64,000 nucleotides of DNA, taken from the NCBI RefSeq assembly GCF_900104535.1, contig NZ_LT629710.1:3755501-3819500 (forward strand). Reading direction: 5' to 3'. The translations under genes and the position numbers were made by a program. Below the pieces are notes generated by a model, which was not told the origin of the DNA, searched no databases, and was given only the letters and a program-made list of their open reading frames with translations. Positions 48,315 through 56,597 of the stretch are shown here, in pieces (position 1 is the stretch's first letter; every line of letters begins with the position of its first letter). Source of the DNA: Nakamurella panacisegetis. GTDB taxonomy: Bacteria > Actinomycetota > Actinomycetes > Mycobacteriales > Nakamurellaceae.

Positions 48315-49505
48315 TCAGACCGCGATGACGGCGTGTGCGAGGTCCCGGGGGAACGAGGTCAACGGACGGGCTCCCTCGGCCGTCACCAGCATGGAGTCGG
48401 AGATCCGGTAACCGGCATGACCCGGGATGTAGATGCCGGGTTCGTTGGAGACGATCATTCCCTCGGCGAGCAGGGTGGGATCGCCGTCCTCGAGCCACGG
48501 CGGCTCGTGCATGCCCAACCCGATGCCGTGGCCCTGCCGGTGTCGCAAGAACCCGCCGAACCCGGCATCCCGGATGACCTGCAGGCACACCCGGTTGACC
48601 TCTGCGCACGCCACTCCGGGGCGGATGGCGTGACCGCCGATCTCCTGGGCCGCTCGCACCGCCTCGTAGTAACGAACCTGCTCGGACGTCGGCTCGCCGA
48701 GGAGGAAGGTTCGCTCGCCCTCGACGAAACGACCACCAACGGCGCAGCCCAGCGAGAGCATGAAGGTGTCGCCGGCCCGCAGCCGGTAGCCGGACGGCAG
48801 GCCGTGCGGGTAGGCCGAGTTGGCTCCGGCGTAGACCAATCCACCGGCCAGCGGGCTGACCACCACCACGTCGTCGTGCTCGGCGTACATGGTGCGCACC
48901 CCGGTGGACGTGACGTGAGCGGCCAGCTCGGCCTCAGTGGGCAACGCGGCGCCCGCGGCCACCGCGTCGGCAACGAGGGCGACCCCGGCGGACAGCATCT
49001 GATCGGTGATCCGGGCGGCCTCGGCATGCAGCGCGATCTCCTCGGGATGCTTGCCGAACCTGGCCCGGACGACCAGCTCGGTCGGCTGGAACTGCCACTG
49101 CGGCAACTGTTCCCGGACCGCGGCGAGCCGCTGGAACGACGTGGACACGGCGTGGCCGACGATGCCGGACGGGCCCACCGCCGCGGCCAGCGCGGCGAAC
49201 GGAGGCACAACCCCGGGATACTCGGCGTAGGAGACGATCTCGGCCCTGGCGTGCTGGGATTCGGCGTGCTCGCGCTCGAGTTCGGGCAGCAGGAGCACAC
49301 AGGCGCCGTCCACCGGCACCCAGACCGCCACCGGGCGCTCACAAGGATGGTGGAAGAAGCCGGTCAGGTATGCGACGTCCTCCGGGTCATCGCTGAACAA
49401 CGCCGCGAACCCCGCGGCCGCGGCGTCTTCCCGAACCAGTTGCTGGACGCGGTCGAAGAAGTCGGCGGACAGCCGCGGCGTGAAACGGGTTTCGGTACTC
49501 GTCAC
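48315..49505 (-). CDS. M24-family (Xaa-Pro peptidase/creatinase-like) hydrolase with altered metal site
   Basis: A 396-aa pita-bread-fold protein: an N-terminal creatinase-like domain (DDPEDVAYLTGFFHH) and a catalytic domain with RHRQGHGIGLGMHEPPW and SNEPGIYIPGHAGYRISDS. The metal-dependent family uses Asp, Asp, His, Glu, Glu. Here the first Asp position reads MLSLGCAVGG, the second FVEGERTF, and the last Glu is replaced in GYRISDSM; the His and first Glu remain. It could therefore be a metal-independent, creatinase-like amidohydrolase, or use an unusual site. It is 41 bp upstream of the alpha/beta hydrolase gene. Confidence 0.8.
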   Translation of the reverse strand: MTSTETRFTPRLSADFFDRVQQLVREDAAAAGFAALFSDDPEDVAYLTGFFHHPCERPVAVWVPVDGACVLLLPELEREHAESQHARAEIVSYAEYPGVVPPFAALAAAVGPSGIVGHAVSTSFQRLAAVREQLPQWQFQPTELVVRARFGKHPEEIALHAEAARITDQMLSAGVALVADAVAAGAALPTEAELAAHVTSTGVRTMYAEHDDVVVVSPLAGGLVYAGANSAYPHGLPSGYRLRAGDTFMLSLGCAVGGRFVEGERTFLLGEPTSEQVRYYEAVRAAQEIGGHAIRPGVACAEVNRVCLQVIRDAGFGGFLRHRQGHGIGLGMHEPPWLEDGDPTLLAEGMIVSNEPGIYIPGHAGYRISDSMLVTAEGARPLTSFPRDLAHAVIAV

Positions 49506-49518
49506 GTCGGACTTCCTT

Positions 49519-50454
49519 TCAGCGGCGACGCGACCGCGGATTGCGGGCGTCGTTGTAGGAGATCGACAGCAAGGTGGCCGACAGGACCAGCAGGAGGATG
49601 GCGATCGACGGGAACAGCGTCAGCCACCAGGCGCTGGACATGGCCCCCGACTGCTGCGCCTCGTAGAGGATCCGGCCCCAGGACCAGGTGTTCGGATCCC
49701 CGAGGCCCAGGAAGGACAGTCCGGCGGCGGACAGGACCGCGCGGGAGGCGGTCAGCACCACCGACACCACGATGACCGGTGTGACGGCGGGGATCAGATG
49801 CCGCGTGATGATCCAGAACGGTGACGTGGTCATCAGCCGCGCCGCATCGACGTACGGCAGTTTGACGACGGCCAGAGCCTGCGACCGAACGACCCTGGTG
49901 ACCTCCGGCCAGCTGAAGGCGGCCACCACGCAGATGATGGTGACCGTGCTCGGCCCGACCAGCGCAGCCACCAGGATCATCAGCGGCAGCACCGGGAGCG
50001 AGAGGGTCAGGTCGACCAACACCCCGATCGGACCGTCGGCGCGCGGGAAATACGCGCCGATCATGGCCAGCGCGGTGCCGATCGCGATGGCGATGAACGA
50101 AGCGGCGAAAGCCACCAGCATGCTCTGCTGCGACCCCCAGACCACCTCGGCCAGCACATCCCGGCCGAGACTGTCGGTACCGAACAGATGAGCTCCGGAG
50201 GGGGTGGCCAGCACGGTGTCGCCGTATCCGGCCGGATAGGCAGCGATCAACGGTGCAGCGACCGCGACCACGATCAGCAACCCCATCACCGCAAGTCCGA
50301 TGAGGCCCAATGGTTCTCGGCGGAAGGCGCGCCAGGTGGCGCGAGCCGCACCGGGCAGTTCGGTGGCGACCGGCTCCAGCCCGGCGATGGCCGGCGCCGA
50401 AGCGCCCGACGTGATGCTTGACCGCTCGGAGATGGGAGTCTTGGGCGTCGTCAT
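49519..50454 (-). CDS. ABC transporter permease (DppC type)
   Basis: A 311-aa permease with an N-terminal hydrophilic arm and six TM segments. HLFGTDSLGRDVLAEVVWGS and the coupling region PYVDAARLMTTSPFWIITRH are DppC signatures, with FLGLGDPNTWSWG near the end. The ATG at 50454 overlaps the stop of the upstream dppB-type gene (ATGA). It partners the permease, binding protein and divergent ATPases of this cluster. Confidence 0.9.
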   Translation of the reverse strand: MTTPKTPISERSSITSGASAPAIAGLEPVATELPGAARATWRAFRREPLGLIGLAVMGLLIVVAVAAPLIAAYPAGYGDTVLATPSGAHLFGTDSLGRDVLAEVVWGSQQSMLVAFAASFIAIAIGTALAMIGAYFPRADGPIGVLVDLTLSLPVLPLMILVAALVGPSTVTIICVVAAFSWPEVTRVVRSQALAVVKLPYVDAARLMTTSPFWIITRHLIPAVTPVIVVSVVLTASRAVLSAAGLSFLGLGDPNTWSWGRILYEAQQSGAMSSAWWLTLFPSIAILLLVLSATLLSISYNDARNPRSRRR

Positions 50455-51413
50455 GCCGTCTTCACTCTCGGATCCAGCAGCCCGTAGGCGATGTCGGTGA
50501 TCATATTGGCGGCCACCACCGCCGCGGCCAGCAGCACGAAGGCGCCCTGCAGCACCGGGAAGTCCAGCTGGGTGACCGCCTCGTAGATGGCCCGTCCGAT
50601 CCCCGGATAGGCGTAGACGGTCTCGGTGAGCACGGCCCCGCCGACCAGGAAGCCGAGTTGCAGACCGATCAACGTGGTGGTCGGCAGAAGGGCGTTCCGC
50701 AGCGCGTGTTTCCACAGCACACGACGCTCGGAGAGCCCGTTCGCGGTGGCCAGCGTGCAGTAGTCCTCGCCGAGGGCATCGATCAGAGTGGCTCGCAGGG
50801 TCAGCACGTAGGAGCCGATCTGAATGAGAACCAACGAAGCGCAGGGCAACACCAGGTGGGTGAGAACCGAGAGATACCAGGCGATCCCGTAGGCGCCGTC
50901 GGTGAACGCACCTCCGATCGGGAAGATCCGGAACGTCAATCCGAAGACGTACAGCAGCAGCACCCCGACACTCGGCACGAACAGCGACTGCCCGACGACG
51001 CTTCCCATCTGAACCAACCGATCCAGGAATCCGCCGCGGCGGGAGGCCGCGAGCACACCCAGCGGGATACCGAGCACGACGGTCACGACCAAGGCGGAGC
51101 CCGTCAGCAGCAGCGTCCACGGCAGTCGGCTCATCAAGGCGTCCGCGACCGGGACGGACTGTGCGAACGAGACGCCGAGGTTGCCGTGCAGCAGCTGCCA
51201 CAGATACTTCAGATATTGCACGATGAGCGACTGATCGAGTCCGTACTGGGACAGCAGGGTCGCCCGCATGCTCGCCGTCATGTTGGGATTGGCCACGGCC
51301 AGGGCCGGATCACCGGGCAGCAACCTCAGGAGCAGGAAGGTGACGGTCACAGCGAACCAGATGGTCAGTAGTCCCCGGCCGAGACGGCGGAGCACAAACA
51401 GGGCGAACGGCAT
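50451..51413 (-). CDS. ABC transporter permease (DppB type)
   Basis: A 320-aa permease: N-terminal FVLRRLGRGLLTIWFAVTVT, LLRLLPGDPALA, and the EAA-type loop EDYCTLATANGLSERRVLWKH, ending in LDFPVLQGAFVLLAAAVV. The ATG at 51413 follows the family N-terminus. It is 25 bp after the binding-protein gene and overlaps the next permease gene. Confidence 0.9.
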   Translation of the reverse strand: MPFALFVLRRLGRGLLTIWFAVTVTFLLLRLLPGDPALAVANPNMTASMRATLLSQYGLDQSLIVQYLKYLWQLLHGNLGVSFAQSVPVADALMSRLPWTLLLTGSALVVTVVLGIPLGVLAASRRGGFLDRLVQMGSVVGQSLFVPSVGVLLLYVFGLTFRIFPIGGAFTDGAYGIAWYLSVLTHLVLPCASLVLIQIGSYVLTLRATLIDALGEDYCTLATANGLSERRVLWKHALRNALLPTTTLIGLQLGFLVGGAVLTETVYAYPGIGRAIYEAVTQLDFPVLQGAFVLLAAAVVAANMITDIAYGLLDPRVKTA

Positions 51414-51438
51414 GCGGGCGACCCTTTCGAGGCGGAGG

Positions 51439-53085
51439 TCAGGACTTGGTGATCTGCGCCAGCGACGCCGGATCGACCACGGAGAGCAACTCACTCGGCT
51501 TGACGACGAGCCCGTTGATGTTGCTGCGGTAGGCGACATAGAGGTTCTGGGTGTACATGACGTTGTCATAGACGTTGTCGTGCACGAGTTTCGCCGCCTG
51601 CTGCAGCAGCCCGATTGCCGTCTGTTGATCAGTCGCCACCCTGGACTTCTCGATCAGCGACGACAACGCCGGGTCGTCGACGTAGGAGTAGTTGATCGAA
51701 CCGTCCTTCAGGTAGGTCAGCGCCATGTTGGTGGTCGGATCGTCCATGATGGCGAAGTTGCCGGCGTAGACGTCGAAATCTCCGACGGCCGTCTTGGCCA
51801 GGTATGTGTTGCGTTCCAGGCCCTGCAGGGTGATGGTGATGCCGGCCTTGGCCGCTCCGTCCTTGACCAGGTTCACCCACTGTGAGGTGACGGCGTCCTG
51901 CAGCGAGTAGATCAACCGGAAGCTGAGCGGGAACTTGCCGTTGCTGTCCGCCTTGTATCCGGCGTCGGTCAGGAACTGGCGGGCCTGGGCCGGGTCGTAC
52001 GGATACTCCTTGAGGCTGGCGTCGTAGTAGGTCTTGAGCACCGGCATGATCGGACTGCTCCCGGTGGACACGCCCTGACCCTGAAGGACCACGTTCCGGA
52101 TGGCGTTGTAGTCGACGGAGTACGCCAATGCCTTTCGGACGGCCAGTTTGTCCAGCGGTGCCTTGCTCATGTTGTACGTCATGTGGGCGTAGCCCAGGCC
52201 GGGTATCTCGGCCAGCTTGATTCCGTCGGAGTTCTGCAGGTTCTTCACCTGTGCGGGTGGGATCGCGTTGGCGATCATGTCGACGTCGCCCTTCTGCAGG
52301 GCCAGGATCTCCGTGTTCACATCCGGGTACACCCGATAGACGATCTTGCTGACCTTCGCGGCCCCGCCGGCAGCCATGGGATACGACTTCACCGCGTCCA
52401 TCGTGTAGCTCTGGCCCTTGACCACATTGGTCAGCACAAAGGGCCCGGCCGACACCCAGTTGTTGTCATTCGCGAACTTGGCCACATTGCCGGCCTTGCT
52501 GAACACGTGCTCCGGCACGATGTTGCCCCAGAAGCCCACCTCGTTGACGACGGTGGAATCCGGCTTGATCAAGGTGATCTCGACATGGGTGTCCGACGTC
52601 GCCGTCGCCGACTTGACGTTGGTCAGCTGGCCGTACAGGGTGCCGGCCGGCTTGTCCTTGATCACCGCGTTGATCGTGTACGCCACATCCTTGGCGGTGA
52701 GCTTGACGCCGTCGCTCCACGTCATGTCGCCGCGGATGTCGTAGTAGCCGGTGGTGGGGTTGGTGTAGCCCCACTTCGTGGCCAGAGAAGCCTGCTTGGT
52801 GCCGTCGGCGGCGATCGTCAACAGGTGGGGATACATCAGGTTGGTGATCCAGTAGTCGGTCCGACTGTTGCCCACCAACGGGTTGTAGTTCACGACGTCG
52901 GTGGTCGTGGCGATGTTGACGGTGCCCCCGGTCGCCGAGGCGGTCCCGCCGGATGATGTCGCGCTTCCGGCGGGGCCGGAGGTCGAACTCTGGCTCGTCG
53001 GCGCGCTCGGGGCGCAGGCGGCGATCGCCATCGTGACCGCAACAGCGCTGGCGGTCAAGGTGAGCCGCCGCGTCAGGTACCTCAT
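51439..53085 (-). CDS. ABC transporter substrate-binding lipoprotein (SBP family 5)
   Basis: A 548-aa lipoprotein. The signal peptide ends AMAIAACAPS-like (VTMAIAACAPSAPTS; lipobox IAAC), followed by a Ser/Thr-rich linker (TSQSSTSGPAGSATSSGG). SBP_bac_5 segments include DVVNYNPLVGNSR, DMTWSDGVKLTAKDVAYTI and NWVSAGPFVLTN. The ATG at 53085 is preferred to the GTG at 53094 because it forms a TGATG overlap with the dipeptidase stop. The genomic setting suggests a peptide or amide ligand. Confidence 0.9.
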   Translation of the reverse strand: MRYLTRRLTLTASAVAVTMAIAACAPSAPTSQSSTSGPAGSATSSGGTASATGGTVNIATTTDVVNYNPLVGNSRTDYWITNLMYPHLLTIAADGTKQASLATKWGYTNPTTGYYDIRGDMTWSDGVKLTAKDVAYTINAVIKDKPAGTLYGQLTNVKSATATSDTHVEITLIKPDSTVVNEVGFWGNIVPEHVFSKAGNVAKFANDNNWVSAGPFVLTNVVKGQSYTMDAVKSYPMAAGGAAKVSKIVYRVYPDVNTEILALQKGDVDMIANAIPPAQVKNLQNSDGIKLAEIPGLGYAHMTYNMSKAPLDKLAVRKALAYSVDYNAIRNVVLQGQGVSTGSSPIMPVLKTYYDASLKEYPYDPAQARQFLTDAGYKADSNGKFPLSFRLIYSLQDAVTSQWVNLVKDGAAKAGITITLQGLERNTYLAKTAVGDFDVYAGNFAIMDDPTTNMALTYLKDGSINYSYVDDPALSSLIEKSRVATDQQTAIGLLQQAAKLVHDNVYDNVMYTQNLYVAYRSNINGLVVKPSELLSVVDPASLAQITKS

Positions 53086-54293
53086 CAGATCCACACATCC
53101 TTCAGGACTCGGAGGGTGTTGCCCCCGACGACGGCCCGGATGTCGTCGTCGGAGTAGTTGTGCTCGACCAGCCAGCCGATGATGTTGAAGAAGCCCTCGG
53201 CCGGGTTCTCCAGACCGTCGACGTAGGGCACCTTCTCGTACTCGACGTTGCCGTGCGCCTGCCCGAGAGACAGGTTCGCGGCGAACGCGTCGTGCAGGCC
53301 GACGTGATCACCGAAGAGGGTGTCCGGGCCGAAGGACACGTGCTCGAGGCCGACAAGCTCCACACAATAGGTGAAGTGGTCCATCACCGATTCCAGGCTG
53401 TGCCGCGGGTGGGCCCGCGAGAGTGTGGTGTGCGGCGCCGCCTCGATTCCGATCACTCCGCCTCGTTCGGCACACGCCTTGATCACCTCGTCCGGCTTCA
53501 TTCGATTGGTCGGCCACACCGATCGGGCCCCGGCATGTGTGATGAACACCGGCTGGGTGGACCGCTCGATGACCTCCAGGGCGGTGCGGTCACCACTGTG
53601 GGAGACGTCGATGGCGATGCCGAGCTTGTTCATCCGTTCGACGGCACGGTCACCGAAGTAGGTCAGCCCGCCGTCGCCACGTTCCTTGAGCCCGCTGCCC
53701 AGGGTGTTCGCCTCGGAATAGGCGATTCCCATCTGCCGGACGCCGAATCCGTAGAGCACGTCCAGGCGGTCCACCTCGTTCTCGATCATGGTCGCCGCTT
53801 CCAGGGCGAAGATGTGGGCGATCCGCCCGGTGGCTCTGGCGTGTTCGATGTCGGCCAGGGTTTCGCCCTTGATCACGAAATCCTGATGGGCGATGTCGGC
53901 CATCCGAACCCCCAGGTCGAACAGGACGTCCTGGTACTTCCAGCCGGCGTCGCTGCTGATGCAGCAGGTGCCGTCCATGCCGTTGTCGAACACCGCAGTC
54001 AGCCCGGACCGGGACAGACCGCGATACGCGGTGGGCTCGCGGCCCTGTCGGATGTGGTCGCGCAGGTAGCCCATGTCCTTGGGGAACGCCTGAACGTGTT
54101 CGTGCAGGGAGATGACGGTGGATTCCGCCAGTAGCGAGCTGGTGCGCAGCAGCTGTTCGGAGGTCAGACTCAGACCTTGGTAGGCGGGAACCCGTCCGAT
54201 CTGCTCGGCGTACTCGAAGGCGCGGTAGTCCTTTCCGGCCTCGAGGTAGTCGTAGGCGGTGTATCCCGTGTAGCGATCTGCTGGTTCGAGCAA
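53085..54293 (-). CDS. Membrane dipeptidase-like (M19) hydrolase with a TTG start
   Basis: A 402-aa renal-dipeptidase-family protein. Zinc-ligand segments are ALEAATMIEN (bridging Glu), AIDVSHSGDRTALEV and VFITHAGARSVWP (two His). The N-terminal HxD is HEH (ISLHEHVQAF), an unusual substitution. The TTG at 54293 is chosen because a perfect AGGAGG lies 8 nt upstream; no ATG or GTG with a comparable site is near. The sequence TGATG joins it to the binding-protein gene. It is the first gene of the minus-strand peptide operon. Confidence 0.85.
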   Translation of the reverse strand: MLEPADRYTGYTAYDYLEAGKDYRAFEYAEQIGRVPAYQGLSLTSEQLLRTSSLLAESTVISLHEHVQAFPKDMGYLRDHIRQGREPTAYRGLSRSGLTAVFDNGMDGTCCISSDAGWKYQDVLFDLGVRMADIAHQDFVIKGETLADIEHARATGRIAHIFALEAATMIENEVDRLDVLYGFGVRQMGIAYSEANTLGSGLKERGDGGLTYFGDRAVERMNKLGIAIDVSHSGDRTALEVIERSTQPVFITHAGARSVWPTNRMKPDEVIKACAERGGVIGIEAAPHTTLSRAHPRHSLESVMDHFTYCVELVGLEHVSFGPDTLFGDHVGLHDAFAANLSLGQAHGNVEYEKVPYVDGLENPAEGFFNIIGWLVEHNYSDDDIRAVVGGNTLRVLKDVWI

Positions 54294-54475
54294 GGCAAAC
54301 TCCTCCTGGAGGTTGATCGTCGGTGGTCCTGCTGACGGGGGCAGGATGGCTGTCACCACCGACCGGGACGCGTACCCGGGGTAGTTTCGGCGCCGTAGCC
54401 CCGCTAAGCGAGTGATTCCGGCTCTGATACTGCATCTGATGTGCAATCCCGGCAAGGTATCGGCTGGATTGTTAC

Positions 54476-54486
54476 ATTGCGGCAAT
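54476..54486. promoter_or_regulatory. ATTGC-G-GCAAT dyad in the dipeptidase/ATPase divergon
   Basis: A perfect 5+1+5 inverted repeat in the 208-bp gap between the divergent dipeptidase and ATPase genes; GTGCAAT occurs about 30 bp to its left. Short imperfect palindromes of this kind are typical of Lrp-family sites, and the cluster encodes a double Lrp regulator. Confidence 0.35.
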
Positions 54487-54501
54487 ATGGAAGGTGGCAG
54501 T

Positions 54502-55518
54502 ATGGGTGGCGTGGACAACAGTGACCCGGCGGTCGAGCCGGCATTGACGGTGCGTGGTCTCTCGGTGGACTTCGGAAGCGGCGAGAGCCGACTGCGCGCT
54601 GTACGTGAGGTCGATCTGATCGTGCAGCGCGGCGAGCTCGTGGCTTTGCTGGGGGAGTCGGGATCCGGGAAGTCGGTGACCGCCCGGGCCGTGATGGGTC
54701 TGACTGCTCCCGGCCAGACCGTACGAGCCAGCGAGATGCGCCTGGGTGGAACCGATCTGTTGAGAGCCTCGGCTCGGGCCAGGCGCTCGTTGCGAGGCCA
54801 AAGGATGAGCCTGGTGATGCAGGACGCTCTGTCGGCGTTGAATCCGGTGTTGAGCATCGGTGACCAACTCGGTGAGCTGTTCCGCGTGCACGAACATTCC
54901 TCGCGCCGGTCGGCTCGTCGGCGCGCTGTCGAGTTGCTGTCGGCGGTCGGCATTTCCGATCCCGATCGTCGCGTCGACGAGTACCCACATCAATTCTCCG
55001 GGGGCATGCGTCAGCGCATCCTGATCGCGATGGCGATCGCCTTGCAGCCGGACCTGTTGATCGCCGACGAACCGACCACGGCGCTGGACGTCACGGTGCA
55101 GGCGCAGATCCTGGAGCTGCTCGATCGGCTCCGAGTCGAATTCGGTATGGGTGTCCTGTTGATCACGCACGATCTCGGCGTGGTCAGCGAGGTGGCGGAT
55201 CGGCTGGCCGTGATGTACGCCGGACGGATCGTCGAGACCGGGCCTGCCGCAGAGGTGTTGGACCGGCCTCGTCATCCGTACACCCAGGCGCTGCTGCGGT
55301 CGGTGCCGCAGGCCGGAGATCGCGGGCGCGAGCTGTTGACCATTCCCGGATCACCACCCAGCCCCGCGCAGGTGCCTGTCGGTTGCGCGTTCCATCCCCG
55401 CTGCACAATGGCCATCGAACGCTGCCGGCAGGAACGGCCGCTGCTCGCGGACTCAGAACCCGGCCGGACGTCGGCCTGTCATCGCAGCGAGGAGTTGGCC
55501 GATGTCGCAGCCCACTGA
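54502..55518 (+). CDS. ABC transporter ATPase (DppD/OppD type)
   Basis: A 338-aa ATPase with Walker [16 protein letters not shown]-loop [11 protein letters not shown], signature [17 protein letters not shown], Walker [13 protein letters not shown] and the C-terminal oligopeptide-type cysteine segment [12 protein letters not shown]. The ATG at 54502 is chosen because GGAAGG lies 7 nt upstream; in-frame ATGs at 54487 and 54412 have poorer sites. It completes the permease and binding-protein genes transcribed in the opposite direction. Confidence 0.91.
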   Translation: MGGVDNSDPAVEPALTVRGLSVDFGSGESRLRAVREVDLIVQRGELVALLGESGSGKSVTARAVMGLTAPGQTVRASEMRLGGTDLLRASARARRSLRGQRMSLVMQDALSALNPVLSIGDQLGELFRVHEHSSRRSARRRAVELLSAVGISDPDRRVDEYPHQFSGGMRQRILIAMAIALQPDLLIADEPTTALDVTVQAQILELLDRLRVEFGMGVLLITHDLGVVSEVADRLAVMYAGRIVETGPAAEVLDRPRHPYTQALLRSVPQAGDRGRELLTIPGSPPSPAQVPVGCAFHPRCTMAIERCRQERPLLADSEPGRTSACHRSEELADVAAH

Positions 55519-56542
55519 CATGCTTCCGGACGTCCGTTTCGGACGGGGCGAGGCTGTGTTGGAAGCGGCCGGACTCCGCCGGACCTTTCGGGTCGGGTCG
55601 CGGTTGTCGCCCTCCCGGGTCTCGGCCGTCGACGGTGTGAGCCTGCAGCTCAGGGCCGGGGAATCGCTGGGGATCGTCGGTGAGACCGGTTGCGGAAAGT
55701 CCACTCTGGCCCGGATGCTGGTGGGACTGGAGAAGCCGGACGGCGGTACGCTGACCTATCGGGGGCAGGACGTGACCGCCGGCCGGCGGCCGGATCGCCG
55801 CCTCCTGCGCCAGGGGGTGCAGATGATCTTCCAGGATCCGTACACGTCGCTCGATCCACGGATGACGGTCCTGGATCTGATCGCCGAGCCGTTGGCCGCA
55901 ACCCGATCGGCCTCGACCCGGCAACGCAAGGATCGGGTGGCCGAGCTCCTTGCGCTGGTGGGGTTGTCGACGGACATGATGACCCGCTACCCCCACCAGT
56001 TCTCCGGCGGACAGCGGCAGCGGATCGGGATCGCGAGGGCGCTGGTCCTCGACCCGCAGGTGTTGATCTGCGACGAACCGGTTTCTGCACTGGATGTGTC
56101 GGTGCAGGCACAGGTGATCAACCTGCTCCGCGAGTTGCAGCGTCGGCTCGGGGTCGCCCTGCTGTTCATCTCCCACGATCTCTCCGTGGTGCGACACGTC
56201 GCCGACCGGATCGCAGTGATGTATCTGGGGCGGTTGGCCGAAACCGGGCCGACAGCCACGATCTACGACAACCCCGGCCATCCCTACACCCAGGCCCTGC
56301 TGTCCGCCTCGCCTTCGGTCGGCAGCGATTCGCGGGGCCGGCTCCGGCGTCGGCTGGTGCTGGCCGGCGAGCCTCCGTCACCGGTGAATCCTCCCTCCGG
56401 ATGCCGGTTCCATGAGCGGTGCCCGCTGGCGGAGGCGCGTTGCGCGGAGGAGATACCCGCGCTCCGGGCGCTGCCGGGGCAGGACGGCCCGGGTCGCCTC
56501 TCGGCCTGTCACTTCGCCGAGCGGGTGATGTCCGCTGGCTGA
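55502..56542 (+). CDS. ABC transporter ATPase (DppF/OppF type)
   Basis: A 346-aa ATPase: Walker A GETGCGKSTLARML, Q-loop IFQDPYTSLDP, signature FSGGQRQRIGIARAL, Walker B VLICDEPVSALD, H-loop FISHDLSVV, and the cysteine region CRFHERCPLAEARC. Its ATG lies within the last 17 bp of the preceding ATPase gene, so the two are translationally coupled. It ends 55 bp before a convergent gene. Confidence 0.92.
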   Translation: MSQPTDMLPDVRFGRGEAVLEAAGLRRTFRVGSRLSPSRVSAVDGVSLQLRAGESLGIVGETGCGKSTLARMLVGLEKPDGGTLTYRGQDVTAGRRPDRRLLRQGVQMIFQDPYTSLDPRMTVLDLIAEPLAATRSASTRQRKDRVAELLALVGLSTDMMTRYPHQFSGGQRQRIGIARALVLDPQVLICDEPVSALDVSVQAQVINLLRELQRRLGVALLFISHDLSVVRHVADRIAVMYLGRLAETGPTATIYDNPGHPYTQALLSASPSVGSDSRGRLRRRLVLAGEPPSPVNPPSGCRFHERCPLAEARCAEEIPALRALPGQDGPGRLSACHFAERVMSAG

Positions 56543-56597
56543 ATCAGGCGGCGCCGATCAGTGGCTGTCCTCAGATTCTGGTTCTGCGAGTCTCAGG

